A stretch of DNA of 64,000 nt, taken from an uncultured Flavobacteriaceae bacterium (GTDB taxonomy: Bacteria; Bacteroidota; Bacteroidia; Flavobacteriales; Flavobacteriaceae). Shown one piece after another: positions 1 to 9,744 of the stretch. The position numbers were made by a program, and so were the translations under genes. The DNA is taken from NCBI GenBank assembly GCA_937944485.1, contig CALDYU010000008.1, positions 1-64,000 on the forward strand. The letters run 5' to 3'. The notes beneath the pieces are model-generated. The model was given only the letters and a program-made list of their open reading frames with translations. It had not been told where the DNA came from and did not search any database. Every line of letters starts with the position of its first letter. Within the stretch, counting starts at the first letter, position 1.

Positions 1-786
1 ATTTCCTAATGTTTGAAAATTATCTTCAGATTGATTAAGAATAAGGTTCAACACCTTAGTTTCATCAAATGGAAAATCTTTTAATAGAACTTCCTCCCTT
101 GTAAATTTTTCAATATTTTCCAATTGCGAATCTTTCTGAGCCACTTTTAGGAAATAGGAGATTAAAATAGCAGCAAAGCCCATGTTGAAAAGCACTTGTT
201 GAAACACAAGGTTCCCTCCAAATATCAAAATGCTAAACGGGAAGCCACAGAGACTAAATAAAGCAATTGCCCCAAAAACTAGTCTAACACTATGAAAGGC
301 ACTCTTGTTTTTTTTATTTATTGCAAAAAATAAGAGATAAGTCTTTACCAATAAGTAAGCTCCTATTGTAGCAGGGAGTAATAGGAAAAGATTTCGAGAT
401 AAATCAAGATCCTTTGTAAGTGCTAAAGGAATAACGAACATCAATACAAAATTTACCATGATCGCCATGAATATACGATTGATTGTTAGATACTTTGGCG
501 TTGGGACTTCAAAATCAAAGTAGATATAATAAAGGAAAAAGATCGCACAGCCTGTTCCCATAGTATAAGAAATGATCTCCTTAGAAAAAAAATCCATGTT
601 CAAAACCTCAAACTCAATCGTGCCTGAAGAAAGGTTATAGGCTATAAAAAATAAAGTTACAAGAATCATCATGATCCTTCCTTTTTCAAACCCTTTTATA
701 ATGGTCATCAAAAAAAGAAAGGCTAATGTCAGCGATTGAAAAATTAATAAGATTAATGTAAGAGGAGGAATTGTAATACCCTGCAA
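1..786 (-). CDS. Partial multi-pass membrane protein, C-terminus outside the window
   Basis: An open frame runs from the window edge to an in-frame TAA at 820-822. The only plausible early start is TTG at 784-786, so the start is uncertain. The visible 262 residues contain about seven hydrophobic helices (for example LILLIFQSLTLAFLFLM near the start and NLFLLLPATIGAYLLV in the middle), followed by a soluble stretch rich in acidic residues and Lys that runs off the window. This layout (7TM sensor, then a cytoplasmic tail) resembles flavobacterial 7TM proteins that end in a LuxR- or AraC-type DNA-binding domain. That domain would lie outside the window, so the regulator assignment is inference. 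Confidence 0.6.
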   Translation of the reverse strand, partial: MQGITIPPLTLILLIFQSLTLAFLFLMTIIKGFEKGRIMMILVTLFFIAYNLSSGTIEFEVLNMDFFSKEIISYTMGTGCAIFFLYYIYFDFEVPTPKYLTINRIFMAIMVNFVLMFVIPLALTKDLDLSRNLFLLLPATIGAYLLVKTYLLFFAINKKNKSAFHSVRLVFGAIALFSLCGFPFSILIFGGNLVFQQVLFNMGFAAILISYFLKVAQKDSQLENIEKFTREEVLLKDFPFDETKVLNLILNQSEDNFQTLGN

Positions 787-918
787 AATATCTAGATTAA
801 AAAATTTATTCGCTTTAGATTACTTTGGTTTCAAATATAGCATTTTGGGTCGAAAAACAATTGAAAATTGAAGCATTTAAAAAGTAGATTCTAAATGCCT
901 GATCATAACGGCATGCCC

Positions 919-1410
919 TTAATTGTTCTTTAACTTCTGAGCTACACTATCATAGTACGATTGGGTCAATTTCTCCGTCCAGATCGTAGGTTCGCTTCCA
1001 TAAATTGCGAGATAAGATACTTTACTATCTGGGGTTGAGGTATGCCAATGTTCTGTCTCTTTTTCACAGGTAATCACATCTCCCTTTTTTAGAACTATAG
1101 GTTCTTTTCCACGTTCTTGGTAAAAACCCTCCCCTTCTAAAATAATTAATGTCTGAGGAGTTTTATGTTTATGCCAGTCTAATATGGCATTGGCACTAAA
1201 GGTCGCCTGTGTAATATTGTAATCTAAATTTTCATCAGCCTTAACTAAAAAATTTAACCAAGCATCTCCTAAATGATGTGCATTGGCAGCTTTTAAGCCT
1301 TCATCCATAAAAGAATTTACGTGGTACTCATCACTTTGTGAATAACAAATAAGCGGTACGATTTGCAGGAATATGAATACTAAATATCTCATTTTTATTG
1401 ACTTAAACAA
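919..1410 (-). CDS. Secreted cupin-domain protein
   Basis: 163 residues. The N-terminus is hydrophobic and ends in CYSQ, a Sec-type signal peptide; translation may start at the second Met (MRYLVF, 1392). The body is a single cupin barrel: motif 1 is DWHKHKTPQTLIILEGEG (two His of the metal site, then the conserved Gly turn), and motif 2 contains LKKGDVITCEKETEHWH (Gly-Asp and the last His). The metal-binding His set looks intact, so it is probably a periplasmic metal cupin, but the substrate cannot be read from sequence. It stands alone between the truncated membrane protein and the mutase cluster. Confidence 0.75.
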   Translation of the reverse strand: MFKSIKMRYLVFIFLQIVPLICYSQSDEYHVNSFMDEGLKAANAHHLGDAWLNFLVKADENLDYNITQATFSANAILDWHKHKTPQTLIILEGEGFYQERGKEPIVLKKGDVITCEKETEHWHTSTPDSKVSYLAIYGSEPTIWTEKLTQSYYDSVAQKLKNN

Positions 1411-1473
1411 TTTAAAAAAAACACCAAAAACTATTTGTTTTTCAGACTAATCAAGGTTCTTTAAGGTGCAATG

Positions 1474-3660
1474 CTATGCATCTATTAAAATCTCGAGCAA
1501 TTGAATAGCAGCATCGCTAATCTTAGTGCCAGGACCAAATACAGCTACGGCTCCTGCATCATATAAGAATTGATAATCTTGCTTTGGAATAACACCCCCA
1601 ACTATCACCATAATATCTTCACGACCATAGTTTTTTAATTCTTCGATTACTGCTGGCACTAAAGTTTTATGACCTGCCGCTAAGGAAGAAACTCCCAAAA
1701 TATGAACATCATTCTCAACAGCTTGTTTCGCCGCTTCTTCAGGTGTTTGAAACAAAGGTCCTATATCGACATCAAAGCCTAAATCGGCATACCCTGTAGC
1801 TACTACTTTTGCACCTCTATCATGACCATCTTGCCCCATTTTAGCAATCATAATACGAGGGCGTCGACCATCTTGCTCCGCAAATTGATCAGCCATTTTT
1901 TTTGCTTTTTCAAAGCTTTGGTCGTCTTTTATTTCTTTCGAATACACGCCTGAAAATGAATTTATCACTGCTTTATGGCGACCGTAAACTTTTTCTAGGG
2001 CATCACTGATTTCACCTAAAGTTGCTCTTTGTCGTGCAGCATTTACAGCTAAAGCTAATAAATTATTTCCCTCATGGCTATTGGGGGCCGATTTTTCTTT
2101 ATTCATCTTTGTTCTGGCAGCATCGGTCAATTCAGCCAGAGCCTTTTTAACTGCCACTTCATTACGTGACTTTTTTATAGCTGCTAAGCGCTCTAATTGT
2201 TGTCTACGCACTTCTTGGTTATCAACTTCAAGAATTTGCAAATCATCCTCTTCTTCTAGCTGAAACTTATTTACGCCAACAATCACGTCTTGTCCGCTAT
2301 CAATTCGCGCTTGCTTTCTTGCCGCTGCTTGTTCAATACGCATTTTCGGTATTCCCGCTTCAATCGCTTTGGTCATTCCACCTAACTCCTCCACTTCCGT
2401 TATTAGCGTCCAAGCTTTCTGAGCAATTTGTTCCGTCAAATATTCTACATAATAGCTTCCCGCCCAAGGATCTACCGTTTTGGTGATTTTAGTTTCCTCT
2501 TGCAGGAATATCTGTGTCTCACGGGCAATTCTCGCGGAGAAATCGGTAGGTAAGGCGATGGCCTCATCCAAGGCATTTGTATGCAAACTCTGCGTTCCTC
2601 CCAATGTGGCCGCCATAGCTTCAATGGTTGTTCGCGCCACGTTATTAAAAGGGTCTTGCTCGGTTAAACTCCATCCACTGGTTTGGCAATGCGTTCGTAA
2701 TGCCAATGATTTTTGGTTCTTCGGATAAAACTGTTTCACCAACTTTGCCCATAACATACGGGCTGCACGCATTTTGGCAATTTCCATAAAATGATTCATG
2801 CCAATTCCCCAGAAAAAAGATAGACGAGGAGCGAAATTATCGATTTCTAAACCTGTTTTAAGTCCGGTTTTAATATATTCTAATCCATCTGCCAAAGTAT
2901 ATGCTAATTCAATATCTGCAGATGCTCCCGCTTCGTGCATATGATATCCTGAGATACTAATGCTGTTAAACTTAGGCATGAACTGACTTGTATATTCAAA
3001 GATATCAGCTACCAATTGCATCGAGGGTTTTGGCGGATAGATATAGGTATTCCGCACCATAAATTCCTTTAGGATATCATTTTGAATAGTTCCTGCAAGT
3101 AGTGCCTTATCGACGCCTTGTTCTTCCGCAGCCACAATATAAAAAGCCATTATGGGAAGTACAGCACCATTCATGGTCATAGAAACGGACATCTTATCTA
3201 AAGGGATTCCATCAAACAAAATCTTCATATCCTCAACAGAATCTATGGCTACCCCAGCTTTTCCCACATCACCTACAACGCGTTCATGGTCACTATCATA
3301 CCCCCGATGTGTTGGTAAATCGAAGGCAACCGAAAGTCCTTTTTGACCTCCTTCTAAATTTCTTCTGTAAAAAGCATTACTTTCTTCGGCTGTTGAGAAT
3401 CCAGCATATTGTCGGATTGTCCAAGGTCTTCGAACATACATGGTAGAATAGGGTCCACGTAAGTATGGTGGAATCCCGGCAGCAAAATCAAGATGTTCTG
3501 CGGAAGCTATATCTTCTTTGTCAAATGATGGTTTTATGACAATTTTTTCGGCGGTTTCGAATTTCTTCCTTCGGCTATGCTCGGGGTTCGATTTTACATC
3601 GGACTTCGAGCTTCCTGCGCCAGACCTCAACACCATATTTGAAAAATCCCTTCTACTCAT
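1474..3660 (-). CDS. scpA: Methylmalonyl-CoA mutase large (catalytic) subunit
   Basis: 728 residues. It interconverts (R)-methylmalonyl-CoA and succinyl-CoA using adenosylcobalamin, feeding propionyl-CoA carbon into the TCA cycle. The N-terminal TIM barrel carries [13 protein letters not shown] (about 78-90) and the active-site segment [12 protein letters not shown]. The C-terminal Rossmann-like B12 domain has the cobalt-ligand motif DGHDRG (about 611-616) and the GGVIP loop. The start overlaps the end of the small-subunit gene by 8 bp, so the two are translationally linked. Residues about 8-38 do not resemble the usual N-terminus of the family and coincide with a repeat-like DNA segment (see findings). 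Symbol mutB is also used for this subunit. Confidence 0.96.
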   Translation of the reverse strand: MSRRDFSNMVLRSGAGSSKSDVKSNPEHSRRKKFETAEKIVIKPSFDKEDIASAEHLDFAAGIPPYLRGPYSTMYVRRPWTIRQYAGFSTAEESNAFYRRNLEGGQKGLSVAFDLPTHRGYDSDHERVVGDVGKAGVAIDSVEDMKILFDGIPLDKMSVSMTMNGAVLPIMAFYIVAAEEQGVDKALLAGTIQNDILKEFMVRNTYIYPPKPSMQLVADIFEYTSQFMPKFNSISISGYHMHEAGASADIELAYTLADGLEYIKTGLKTGLEIDNFAPRLSFFWGIGMNHFMEIAKMRAARMLWAKLVKQFYPKNQKSLALRTHCQTSGWSLTEQDPFNNVARTTIEAMAATLGGTQSLHTNALDEAIALPTDFSARIARETQIFLQEETKITKTVDPWAGSYYVEYLTEQIAQKAWTLITEVEELGGMTKAIEAGIPKMRIEQAAARKQARIDSGQDVIVGVNKFQLEEEDDLQILEVDNQEVRRQQLERLAAIKKSRNEVAVKKALAELTDAARTKMNKEKSAPNSHEGNNLLALAVNAARQRATLGEISDALEKVYGRHKAVINSFSGVYSKEIKDDQSFEKAKKMADQFAEQDGRRPRIMIAKMGQDGHDRGAKVVATGYADLGFDVDIGPLFQTPEEAAKQAVENDVHILGVSSLAAGHKTLVPAVIEELKNYGREDIMVIVGGVIPKQDYQFLYDAGAVAVFGPGTKISDAAIQLLEILIDA

Positions 3661-5020
3661 CAGCCAATCTTTTTTGTTCTACTACTTCGGCTAAACGTTT
3701 TTCAAGAATCGGTTGAATTAATGTTTTACGAGCATTAGTTTTCAGAAAAGGATATTGTTCAATCGTATCTTTCATTCTATCGTTCTCGTTTACGAATTTA
3801 TTTGTGCCAACCAAAACTTCTTCCCCAGCGTTGAAAAGGGCTTGTTCTTTTTTAGCACTTTCTTGTATTTTTCGTTGAATCGTATGTGCTTTCAACTGCT
3901 TTAAAAATCCGCCACTACTTTCAATAGATTTGAATAGAACCAAGGCTTTTTCCGCTAATTGATTGGTAAGATTCTCAATATAATACGTCCCATCAGCGGC
4001 ATTGTCAACTTTATCAAAATAGCTTTCGTTTTTCAATAAAAGTAGTTGATTCAAAGCAATACGCTCACCAAACTCGTTTTCTTTATGATAAATAGCATCG
4101 TATGGCAAATTCACAATCGTATCAGCTCCACCCAAAACAGCCGCCATACACTCCGTCGTTGTTCGCAGCATATTGGTATTATAATCGTACAAAGTTTTAT
4201 TTCTTCTTGTTGGAACGGCAATAATGTGACAGCTTTCTACAACCCCATATTCCTTTGCCAAGGTTGCATAGAGTAATCGCAGCGCACGGAGTTTGGCAAT
4301 TTCAAAAAAGTAGTTGGTATCAACGGCTATTTTAAAGGTGAGGGTACTTGCCCCACCTTTGTTCAGCATATGATTCAGATACTCATTAGCCTGTGCTAAT
4401 GCATAGGCCAGTTGCTGCGTTCTATTCGCACCTGCGTTTTGGTATAACGAAACATCAACACAAAGGCTATTCTGATTTTTGTAATTTAAAATGACATTTA
4501 ATTCGTCATGGTCTCTTTCTAAATTGAAATACCAGTTACCTGTTCGAGCTAAATTGCCAATAAGGTCAATATTCAAGTAAAGATTTTCGTGTGCATCTCC
4601 CACAAAATCTAAAACAGCTTTAACATAATTGGCCGATAAAAATTGAAAGGCTATATACACTTTAGTTTTGACCGGCGAGATGCCAGCGAGTATATCTGAT
4701 ATCGCTACTTTCTCTGAAGGAATGATAAAACAAAGGACTTCTGCTCCTCTCGCCAAAGCCTCTTTCGCTTTGGTATTTGCAGCTTTGGCATTGTCTGCAA
4801 ATACAGATTGACCTACATGCCAGCCACTAATATTAGTCAAGTTTCTAGTAGTATGTACTTTATCATCAGCGTGATAAAAAGGTCTTACTTTGATTCCCTC
4901 AAGAGATTCCCAAACTAAGGTTTCATTATAATCTGCTCCTTTTAAATCAACCTGTATTTTCTGTTTCCATTCTTTCGAAGAAACAGAAGAAAAATCATCA
5001 AACAATGGTGTCTTACTCAT
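3653..5020 (-). CDS. mutA: Methylmalonyl-CoA mutase small subunit
   Basis: I place the start at the Met of [10 protein letters not shown] (5020, 455 residues); an upstream Met at 5047 would overlap the preceding gene. It is the non-catalytic partner of the mutase heterodimer. It follows the barrel fold of the large subunit but has diverged: it has no B12-binding DxHxxG domain and lacks the RPWTIRQY signature. Segments such as [19 protein letters not shown] and [12 protein letters not shown] correspond to conserved barrel motifs of the large subunit. The gene lies 10 bp after the VOC gene and overlaps the large-subunit gene by 8 bp, so it is part of the same transcript. Confidence 0.92.
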   Translation of the reverse strand: MSKTPLFDDFSSVSSKEWKQKIQVDLKGADYNETLVWESLEGIKVRPFYHADDKVHTTRNLTNISGWHVGQSVFADNAKAANTKAKEALARGAEVLCFIIPSEKVAISDILAGISPVKTKVYIAFQFLSANYVKAVLDFVGDAHENLYLNIDLIGNLARTGNWYFNLERDHDELNVILNYKNQNSLCVDVSLYQNAGANRTQQLAYALAQANEYLNHMLNKGGASTLTFKIAVDTNYFFEIAKLRALRLLYATLAKEYGVVESCHIIAVPTRRNKTLYDYNTNMLRTTTECMAAVLGGADTIVNLPYDAIYHKENEFGERIALNQLLLLKNESYFDKVDNAADGTYYIENLTNQLAEKALVLFKSIESSGGFLKQLKAHTIQRKIQESAKKEQALFNAGEEVLVGTNKFVNENDRMKDTIEQYPFLKTNARKTLIQPILEKRLAEVVEQKRLADE

Positions 5021-5030
5021 TTTAATCGTA

Positions 5031-5420
5031 TTAAACCAAGACATCATTTATTCGCCAAGGCGGATTAACTCTATTTTCACCTGCATAGTATAAAACAAGT
5101 TGATTTCCGTCAATATCTTTCAATCGAGCTTCTCGCCACAACCACTTTTCATCTGTTGGTTCTTGGTCGAATACAATTCCTTTCTCCTTAAGCATCGCAA
5201 CATCTTTGTCAAGGTTTTCACACTCAAAGTAAACATAAATACCATCCCCTGTGGGCAAATGATCAACTTGATGTATTGAAAATGTTGCTTTTCCATCAGG
5301 GCATTCAAATCTTGCGTAATGAGGTAAAGCCTTTACAATCAATTTCAATCCAAGCTTTTTATAAAAAGGAATTGATTTTTTCAAATCGATAGAAGGAACC
5401 GTTATTTGATTTAAATTCAT
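5031..5420 (-). CDS. VOC superfamily (glyoxalase/bleomycin-resistance fold) protein
   Basis: 129 residues forming one VOC module of two beta-alpha-beta-beta-beta units: NLNQITVPSIDLKKSIPFYKK opens the first and YVYFECENLDKDVAMLKEKG the second. It ends with DIDGNQLVLYY, the usual closing strand carrying the last acidic ligand. Its position between the carboxylase and the mutase is where methylmalonyl-CoA epimerase (also a VOC protein) often sits. However, the first-strand metal His of the epimerase is replaced here (NQITV) and overall resemblance is to generic VOC proteins, so I do not call it epimerase. Co-transcribed with the mutase genes. Confidence 0.8.
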   Translation of the reverse strand: MNLNQITVPSIDLKKSIPFYKKLGLKLIVKALPHYARFECPDGKATFSIHQVDHLPTGDGIYVYFECENLDKDVAMLKEKGIVFDQEPTDEKWLWREARLKDIDGNQLVLYYAGENRVNPPWRINDVLV

Positions 5421-5458
5421 AAACTTTCATCTTGATATTACCAATTAAATCACAGTTA

Positions 5459-7000
5459 TCACAACGGTATATTACCATGCTTTTTCTTCGGCAAGATAGC
5501 CACTTTGTTTTGAAGGGCTATAAAGGCTTTTATCAATTTTCTTCGCGTATTCTTCGGATGGATTACCTCATCAATAAATCCTCTTTCAGCCGCACTATAA
5601 GGGTTGGCAAACTTCGTTGCATATTCAGCTTCCTTTTCAGCCAGTTTCGCTTCAGGGTCTTTGGCAGCTTTGATTTCTTTTTTGAAAATAATCTCACTCG
5701 CACCTTTGGCTCCCATTACCGCTATTTCGGAGCCAGGCCATGCGTAGTTCATATCCGCACCAATATGTTTAGAGTTCATTACATCGTATGCTCCACCGTA
5801 AGCTTTTCTTGTAATAACGGTTACCTTAGGTACTGTAGCTTCACTCAGGGCATATAATAGCTTTGCGCCATTGGTAATAATTCCGTTCCACTCTTGGTCG
5901 GTACCCGGAAGAAACCCTGGAACATCGACCAAAACCAATAATGGAATATTGAAACAGTCACAGAACCTAGTAAAACGCGCTGCTTTTCTGGAGCTTTCTA
6001 CATCTAAAACGCCCGCTAAACTCATTGGCTGATTTGCCACGATTCCGATACTCATTCCGCCTAATCTTGCAAAGCCCACTACAATATTATCAGCATAGTC
6101 TTTATGAATTTCAAAGAAGGTATTTTCATCAATTATTCCACCAATAACATGACGCATATCGTAGGGTTGATTAGCGTTTTCCGGAACGATATTTTCCAAT
6201 TCCTCTCGAAGCTCACCAGCCAATTCAAAGGGAATATCAACAGGCTTGTCTTCACAATTCTGAGGCATATAACTCAGCATTTGCTTTATTTGATTGATAC
6301 ATTGAATATCATTGGCAGCGGTCAAATGCGTTACTCCAGACTTTGTAGCATGTGTCATGGCACCTCCCAATTCTTCAGAAGTCACTTCTTCATTCGTCAC
6401 CGTTTTTACCACATTAGGACCCGTAACAAACATATAACTGGAATTCTCTACCATCAAGGTAAAATCGGTCATTGCAGGAGAATATACAGCACCCCCAGCA
6501 CAAGGACCCATAATAGCAGAAATTTGGGGAATCACCCCAGACGCCATTACATTTCTATGAAAGATATCAGCATAACCTCCTAAAGAACGAACCCCTTCTT
6601 GAATACGAGCCCCACCACTATCATTAAGTCCGATTACGGGAACACCAATTTTCATAGCCATATCCATAATCTTGCATATTTTTTCGGCATGGGTTTCTGA
6701 AAGTGCTCCCCCGAAAACCGTGAAATCTTGCGCAAAAACACAGACTTGTCTTCCGTTTATAGTTCCATAGCCAGTTATAACTCCATCCCCATAAAAAATT
6801 TGCTTTTCCATTCCGAAGTCTTTGGTGCGGCGGGTAACCAAAGCTCCCATCTCCTCGAAAGAACCTTCATCTAATAGAAAATGCACGCGTTCTCTAGCTG
6901 TTAATTTTCCTTTAGCGTGTTGTTTATCAATACGTGCTTGGCCGCCACCTAAACGAGACTGCTCTAATTTATCTTCTAGTATCTTTTTGTTATCCTTCAT
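5459..7000 (-). CDS. pccB: Acyl-CoA carboxylase carboxyltransferase (propionyl-CoA carboxylase beta)
   Basis: 513 residues, the usual length for the family. Two crotonase-like carboxyltransferase halves are visible. The N-terminal half has [20 protein letters not shown] and the oxyanion-forming GGARIQEG and [12 protein letters not shown]. The C-terminal half has [10 protein letters not shown] and [12 protein letters not shown]. It transfers CO2 from carboxybiotin to an acyl-CoA. With the mutase directly downstream, propionyl-CoA is the likely substrate (inference from context; acetyl-CoA or methylcrotonyl-CoA cannot be excluded by motif). The gap to the biotin carboxylase gene is 27 bp, consistent with an operon. 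Confidence 0.93.
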   Translation of the reverse strand: MKDNKKILEDKLEQSRLGGGQARIDKQHAKGKLTARERVHFLLDEGSFEEMGALVTRRTKDFGMEKQIFYGDGVITGYGTINGRQVCVFAQDFTVFGGALSETHAEKICKIMDMAMKIGVPVIGLNDSGGARIQEGVRSLGGYADIFHRNVMASGVIPQISAIMGPCAGGAVYSPAMTDFTLMVENSSYMFVTGPNVVKTVTNEEVTSEELGGAMTHATKSGVTHLTAANDIQCINQIKQMLSYMPQNCEDKPVDIPFELAGELREELENIVPENANQPYDMRHVIGGIIDENTFFEIHKDYADNIVVGFARLGGMSIGIVANQPMSLAGVLDVESSRKAARFTRFCDCFNIPLLVLVDVPGFLPGTDQEWNGIITNGAKLLYALSEATVPKVTVITRKAYGGAYDVMNSKHIGADMNYAWPGSEIAVMGAKGASEIIFKKEIKAAKDPEAKLAEKEAEYATKFANPYSAAERGFIDEVIHPKNTRRKLIKAFIALQNKVAILPKKKHGNIPL

Positions 7001-7027
7001 TCTTGCTATTCAAATCGATTTGCAATA

Positions 7028-8500
7028 CTATATTCTACTTTTCTGCCAGTTCGAAGAAACTGTCGTTGGACTAGTTAATTTCTCTTTATTTTCAAGATAA
7101 AGTTTAAGGCCTATTAAACCTGCTATTCTTCGCTCCTCAGCATATTGCTTTTCCAATTGTTCTGGAGCATAATATTTTTTGACAAAATGGGTATCAAAAT
7201 CACCTGAGGTAAAAGCCTCATGTTGACACACAAACTTGCCAAAAGATAGCGTTGTTGCTACACCCTCAACTTTATAATTATCAATGGCCTCAATCATGAG
7301 CTGAATAGCTTCTGCTCTATCTTTACCATACGTAATCAGCTTTGATATCATCGGGTCATAATAAATGGGAACTTCCATACCTTCTTCAAAACCGTCATCA
7401 ACACGAATCCCTTCTCCTACTGGTGTTTTATAGGTAGAGAGTGTACCGATACTTGGTGCGAAATTTGCCAATGGGTCTTCGGCGTAAACACGCACTTCAA
7501 GGGCATGACCTTGTATTTTTAAACCATCTTGCGCGAATTCTAACTTTTCACCACGGGCAATTTTAATTTGCTGCTCTACCAAATCCACTCCCGCTATGAT
7601 TTCAGAAACGGGGTGTTCTACCTGAAGACGGGTATTCATTTCCAAGAAATAGAAATTCATGTTTTCATCCAATAGAAATTCAACCGTACCTGCACCAACA
7701 TAATCACAAGCCTTCGCAACTTTTACGGCAGCTTCGCCCATTGCCTTTCGAACCTCAGGAGTCAACACCGCAGAAGGGGCTTCTTCTACTACTTTTTGAT
7801 GCCTTCGTTGCACACTACATTCACGTTCAAAAAGATGAACAATATTGCCGTGCATATCAGCAAGAACTTGAATTTCAATATGTCGGGGCGAACCAACGTA
7901 CTTTTCTATAAAAACAGAGCCATCTCCGAAAGCAGATTGAGCCTCACCAATGGCACGATCTATTTGCTCAGGTAGGTCTTCGGAATTTTCGACAACGCGC
8001 ATGCCTTTACCGCCGCCGCCAGCAGCAGCTTTTATTAGAATAGGGAAGCCGATTTTCTTTGCTATTTTCTGAGCCAATGTAATATCGGTAATCGCCTCTT
8101 CAATACCAGGCACCATAGGAATATTATAATCTCGAACGGCTTCCTTGGCGGCCAATTTATTTCCCATTACTTCAATCGCATGAGGCTTTGGGCCGATGAA
8201 AGTAATGCCGTTATCTTCTACCATTTGGGCAAAATCAGAATTTTCACTGAGAAACCCATAACCTGGATGAATGCCTTCAGCACCTGTAGCCTTAGCCGCT
8301 TCAATAACTTTTTCCATGACCAGATAGGATTCCGATGAAGGCGCTGGGCCTAATAATACAGCCTCATCAGCAATCTTAACATGCGGTGAATATCTATCAA
8401 CTTCTGAATATACCGCAACCGTTTTGATTCCCATTTTTCGAGCAGTTTTCATAACTCGAAGTGCAATTTCACCACGATTCGCAATTAGTATTTTTTTCAT
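7028..8500 (-). CDS. accC: Biotin carboxylase subunit of acyl-CoA carboxylase
   Basis: 490 residues. It carboxylates biotin with ATP and bicarbonate. It starts MKKILIANRGEIALRVMKTA (biotin carboxylase N-domain), followed by the ATP-grasp glycine loop AAGGGGKGMRVVE (about 158-170), FLEMNTRLQVEHPVSE with catalytic residues, and the biotin carboxylase C-domain. About 30 residues beyond the core end the protein (GLKLYLENKEKL onward), so it is slightly longer than a standalone AccC of about 450, but it has no fused biotin domain. The carrier is encoded separately just upstream, so this is a split three-subunit enzyme. It is likely the propionyl-CoA carboxylase alpha function rather than the fatty-acid AccC, judged by its neighbours. 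Confidence 0.93.
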   Translation of the reverse strand: MKKILIANRGEIALRVMKTARKMGIKTVAVYSEVDRYSPHVKIADEAVLLGPAPSSESYLVMEKVIEAAKATGAEGIHPGYGFLSENSDFAQMVEDNGITFIGPKPHAIEVMGNKLAAKEAVRDYNIPMVPGIEEAITDITLAQKIAKKIGFPILIKAAAGGGGKGMRVVENSEDLPEQIDRAIGEAQSAFGDGSVFIEKYVGSPRHIEIQVLADMHGNIVHLFERECSVQRRHQKVVEEAPSAVLTPEVRKAMGEAAVKVAKACDYVGAGTVEFLLDENMNFYFLEMNTRLQVEHPVSEIIAGVDLVEQQIKIARGEKLEFAQDGLKIQGHALEVRVYAEDPLANFAPSIGTLSTYKTPVGEGIRVDDGFEEGMEVPIYYDPMISKLITYGKDRAEAIQLMIEAIDNYKVEGVATTLSFGKFVCQHEAFTSGDFDTHFVKKYYAPEQLEKQYAEERRIAGLIGLKLYLENKEKLTSPTTVSSNWQKSRI

Positions 8501-8610
8501 TCAATACGTACTTTATTGTCATTCCTGCCCTTCGTCTTCGCTCAGGATAAACTTCGGCGGGAATCCTATTTTTTAAACTACTATGACTTCGGCTACGCTC
8601 AGTCCTCGCA
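8501..8610. repeat. Intergenic REP-like hairpin elements
   Basis: The gap between the biotin carboxylase and the carrier gene holds two short imperfect palindromes. At 8517-8566 an element opens TGTCATTCCTGCC and closes GGCGGGAATCC; its ends are inverted repeats (8 of 9 paired). At 8585-8604 lies GACTTCGGCTACGCTCAGTC with GACT/AGTC ends. The opening GTCATTCC and closing GGAATC are shared with the copies near 40731 and 40906. They lie inside a probable operon, so they would be transcribed and could fold in the mRNA. Confidence 0.6.
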
Positions 8611-9090
8611 TTATTCCATTTCAATAATCAACTGCCCTTTTTCAACAGTATCATCTTTCTTTACTTCAATAGCTTTTACCACCCCTTCTCCCTGAGAAAG
8701 AATAATATTTTCCATTTTCATTGCGGACAAAACCAACAATGGAGTGCCCTCAGAAATCTCTTGACCTACTTTTACCATTACATCAACAATAAGTCCGGGC
8801 ATAGGGGCTTTAATTGAATTCATTTTTTGAGCAGTAACTGCTAAAAGACCCATCTTCTTTACTTGTTGGTCGTATTCGTCCTCAATTTTTACTTCGTAGT
8901 TATTTCCGTTGACGGATATGATCAGTGTTTTATTTAAAAAATCGGAATGCACTATACGCACCACGAAGGCTTTATTATTTTCTAATAAATGAAAAGTAGC
9001 ACTATCTATGGAAATAGTATCTAAAGATGCAATCTCGCTTTTCTTTAATTGAGTTTCTTCCTCGTTTACGGTAATCAGATAGTCGATCAT
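8611..9090 (-). CDS. Biotin carboxyl carrier protein of acyl-CoA carboxylase
   Basis: 159 residues. The C-terminal biotinyl/lipoyl domain (about 90-159) contains the biotinylation motif SAMKMENII, with Lys in AMKM as the attachment site, preceded by the Pro-rich KAPMPGLIVDV hinge. The N-terminal part (ITVNEEETQL to ISVNGNNYEVKIEDEY) is the beta-rich linker seen in Bacteroidota acyl-CoA carboxylase carriers. It is the first gene of the carboxylase-mutase run. It delivers carboxybiotin from the biotin carboxylase to the carboxyltransferase encoded downstream. Confidence 0.9.
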   Translation of the reverse strand: MIDYLITVNEEETQLKKSEIASLDTISIDSATFHLLENNKAFVVRIVHSDFLNKTLIISVNGNNYEVKIEDEYDQQVKKMGLLAVTAQKMNSIKAPMPGLIVDVMVKVGQEISEGTPLLVLSAMKMENIILSQGEGVVKAIEVKKDDTVEKGQLIIEME

Positions 9091-9432
9091 ATATCAAGGT
9101 ATAGGCTGATTCTTTCAATTATGAATTAATAAATGTATTAAAATCACAGATCATATGGTCAGAATACGCATAGAAGTCTTTTAATAGCACTTACAAATTC
9201 TACAAAGATAATGCTTAAGTGAGGTCATGTTGCGGAGCGGTGCCTTGAAAAAAATACAAACAAGATAGAAAAACAAAAAAAACAGTAAAAACAATGGCTT
9301 ACTGGGCTTACTCGTTCCCTCTCTTGGACTTACCTCGCCTATACATGTCTTCGGACAGACTGGCTCGGCACAGGCTTCTCGCCCAAAAAGTCCAAAATAA
9401 AAATGCCAACCTTATGGTTGGCATTTTTGAAG
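9091..9432. other. Intergenic region before the carboxylase operon
   Basis: No coding frame is convincing here. A minus-strand TATCTTTG at 9205-9212 fits the Bacteroidota -7 box and could drive the carboxylase operon with a leader of about 110 nt; no good -33 box is seen. 9240-9400 has a locally more G+C-rich patch (around 9300-9390) with no recognisable gene. The tRNA terminator hairpin lies at 9399-9428. Confidence 0.4.
9399..9428 (-). terminator. Rho-independent terminator after tRNA-Asn
   Basis: Perfect stem AAAAATGCCAACC / GGTTGGCATTTTT with a TTAT loop, A-rich on one side and T-rich on the other, so it can act in both directions. It sits 4 bp beyond the 3' end of the minus-strand tRNA. 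Confidence 0.85.
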
Positions 9433-9506
9433 CTCCCCCTCTTGGGCTCGAACCAAGGACCCTCTGATTAACAGTCAGATGCTCTAACCAACTGAGCTAA
9501 GGAGGA
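9433..9506 (-). tRNA. tRNA-Asn (anticodon GTT)
   Basis: 74 nt, folds as a full cloverleaf read on the minus strand. The acceptor arm TCCTCCT pairs with AGGGGGA (one G-T pair). The D arm is GCTC/GAGC. The anticodon arm TCTGA-CTGTTAA-TCAGA gives anticodon GTT. The T arm is CTTGG-TTCGAGC-CCAAG. The discriminator is G; the CCA end is not encoded. A terminator hairpin follows immediately. Confidence 0.97.
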
Positions 9507-9585
9507 ATATGTTTATTTTATAGTCTTTTTTTGACCAAACCCCAATACTTTTTTGCCGGATAAAGCGAGAAACTCAGTTCTGAGC

Positions 9586-9605
9586 CCTGCCTGCCGGCAG
9601 GCAGG
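9586..9605. repeat. Perfect 20-bp palindrome, REP-like
   Basis: CCTGCCTGCCGGCAGGCAGG is self-complementary over all 20 bases and much more G+C-rich than its surroundings. It lies between tRNA-Asn and rseP. Degenerate relatives occur at 23245-23261 and 34044-34059 (see findings). Confidence 0.75.
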
Positions 9606-9744
9606 TAAAGAGGAATAATTTGCGGGCTTGCCCGACTTTGCCACCTTTAATTTGCAAAGGCGGGTGCAAATATAATCGTTTTTTAAAATACAACAAACAA
9701 AAAAAAGCTGGATTTATTGCAATCAATAAATTATTCTAAGGTGA

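Noticed and set aside
2081..2728. Plus-strand open frames opposite the mutase large subunit
   Set aside because: They are antisense to a strongly conserved enzyme gene, have Cys/Ser-rich translations and no recognisable motif.
5031..5420. VOC gene as methylmalonyl-CoA epimerase
   Set aside because: The position fits, but the first-strand metal His is missing and the sequence looks like a generic VOC protein.
9240..9400. Structured RNA or small gene in the G+C-richer patch before tRNA-Asn
   Set aside because: No promoter, conserved frame or convincing stem besides the tRNA terminator.
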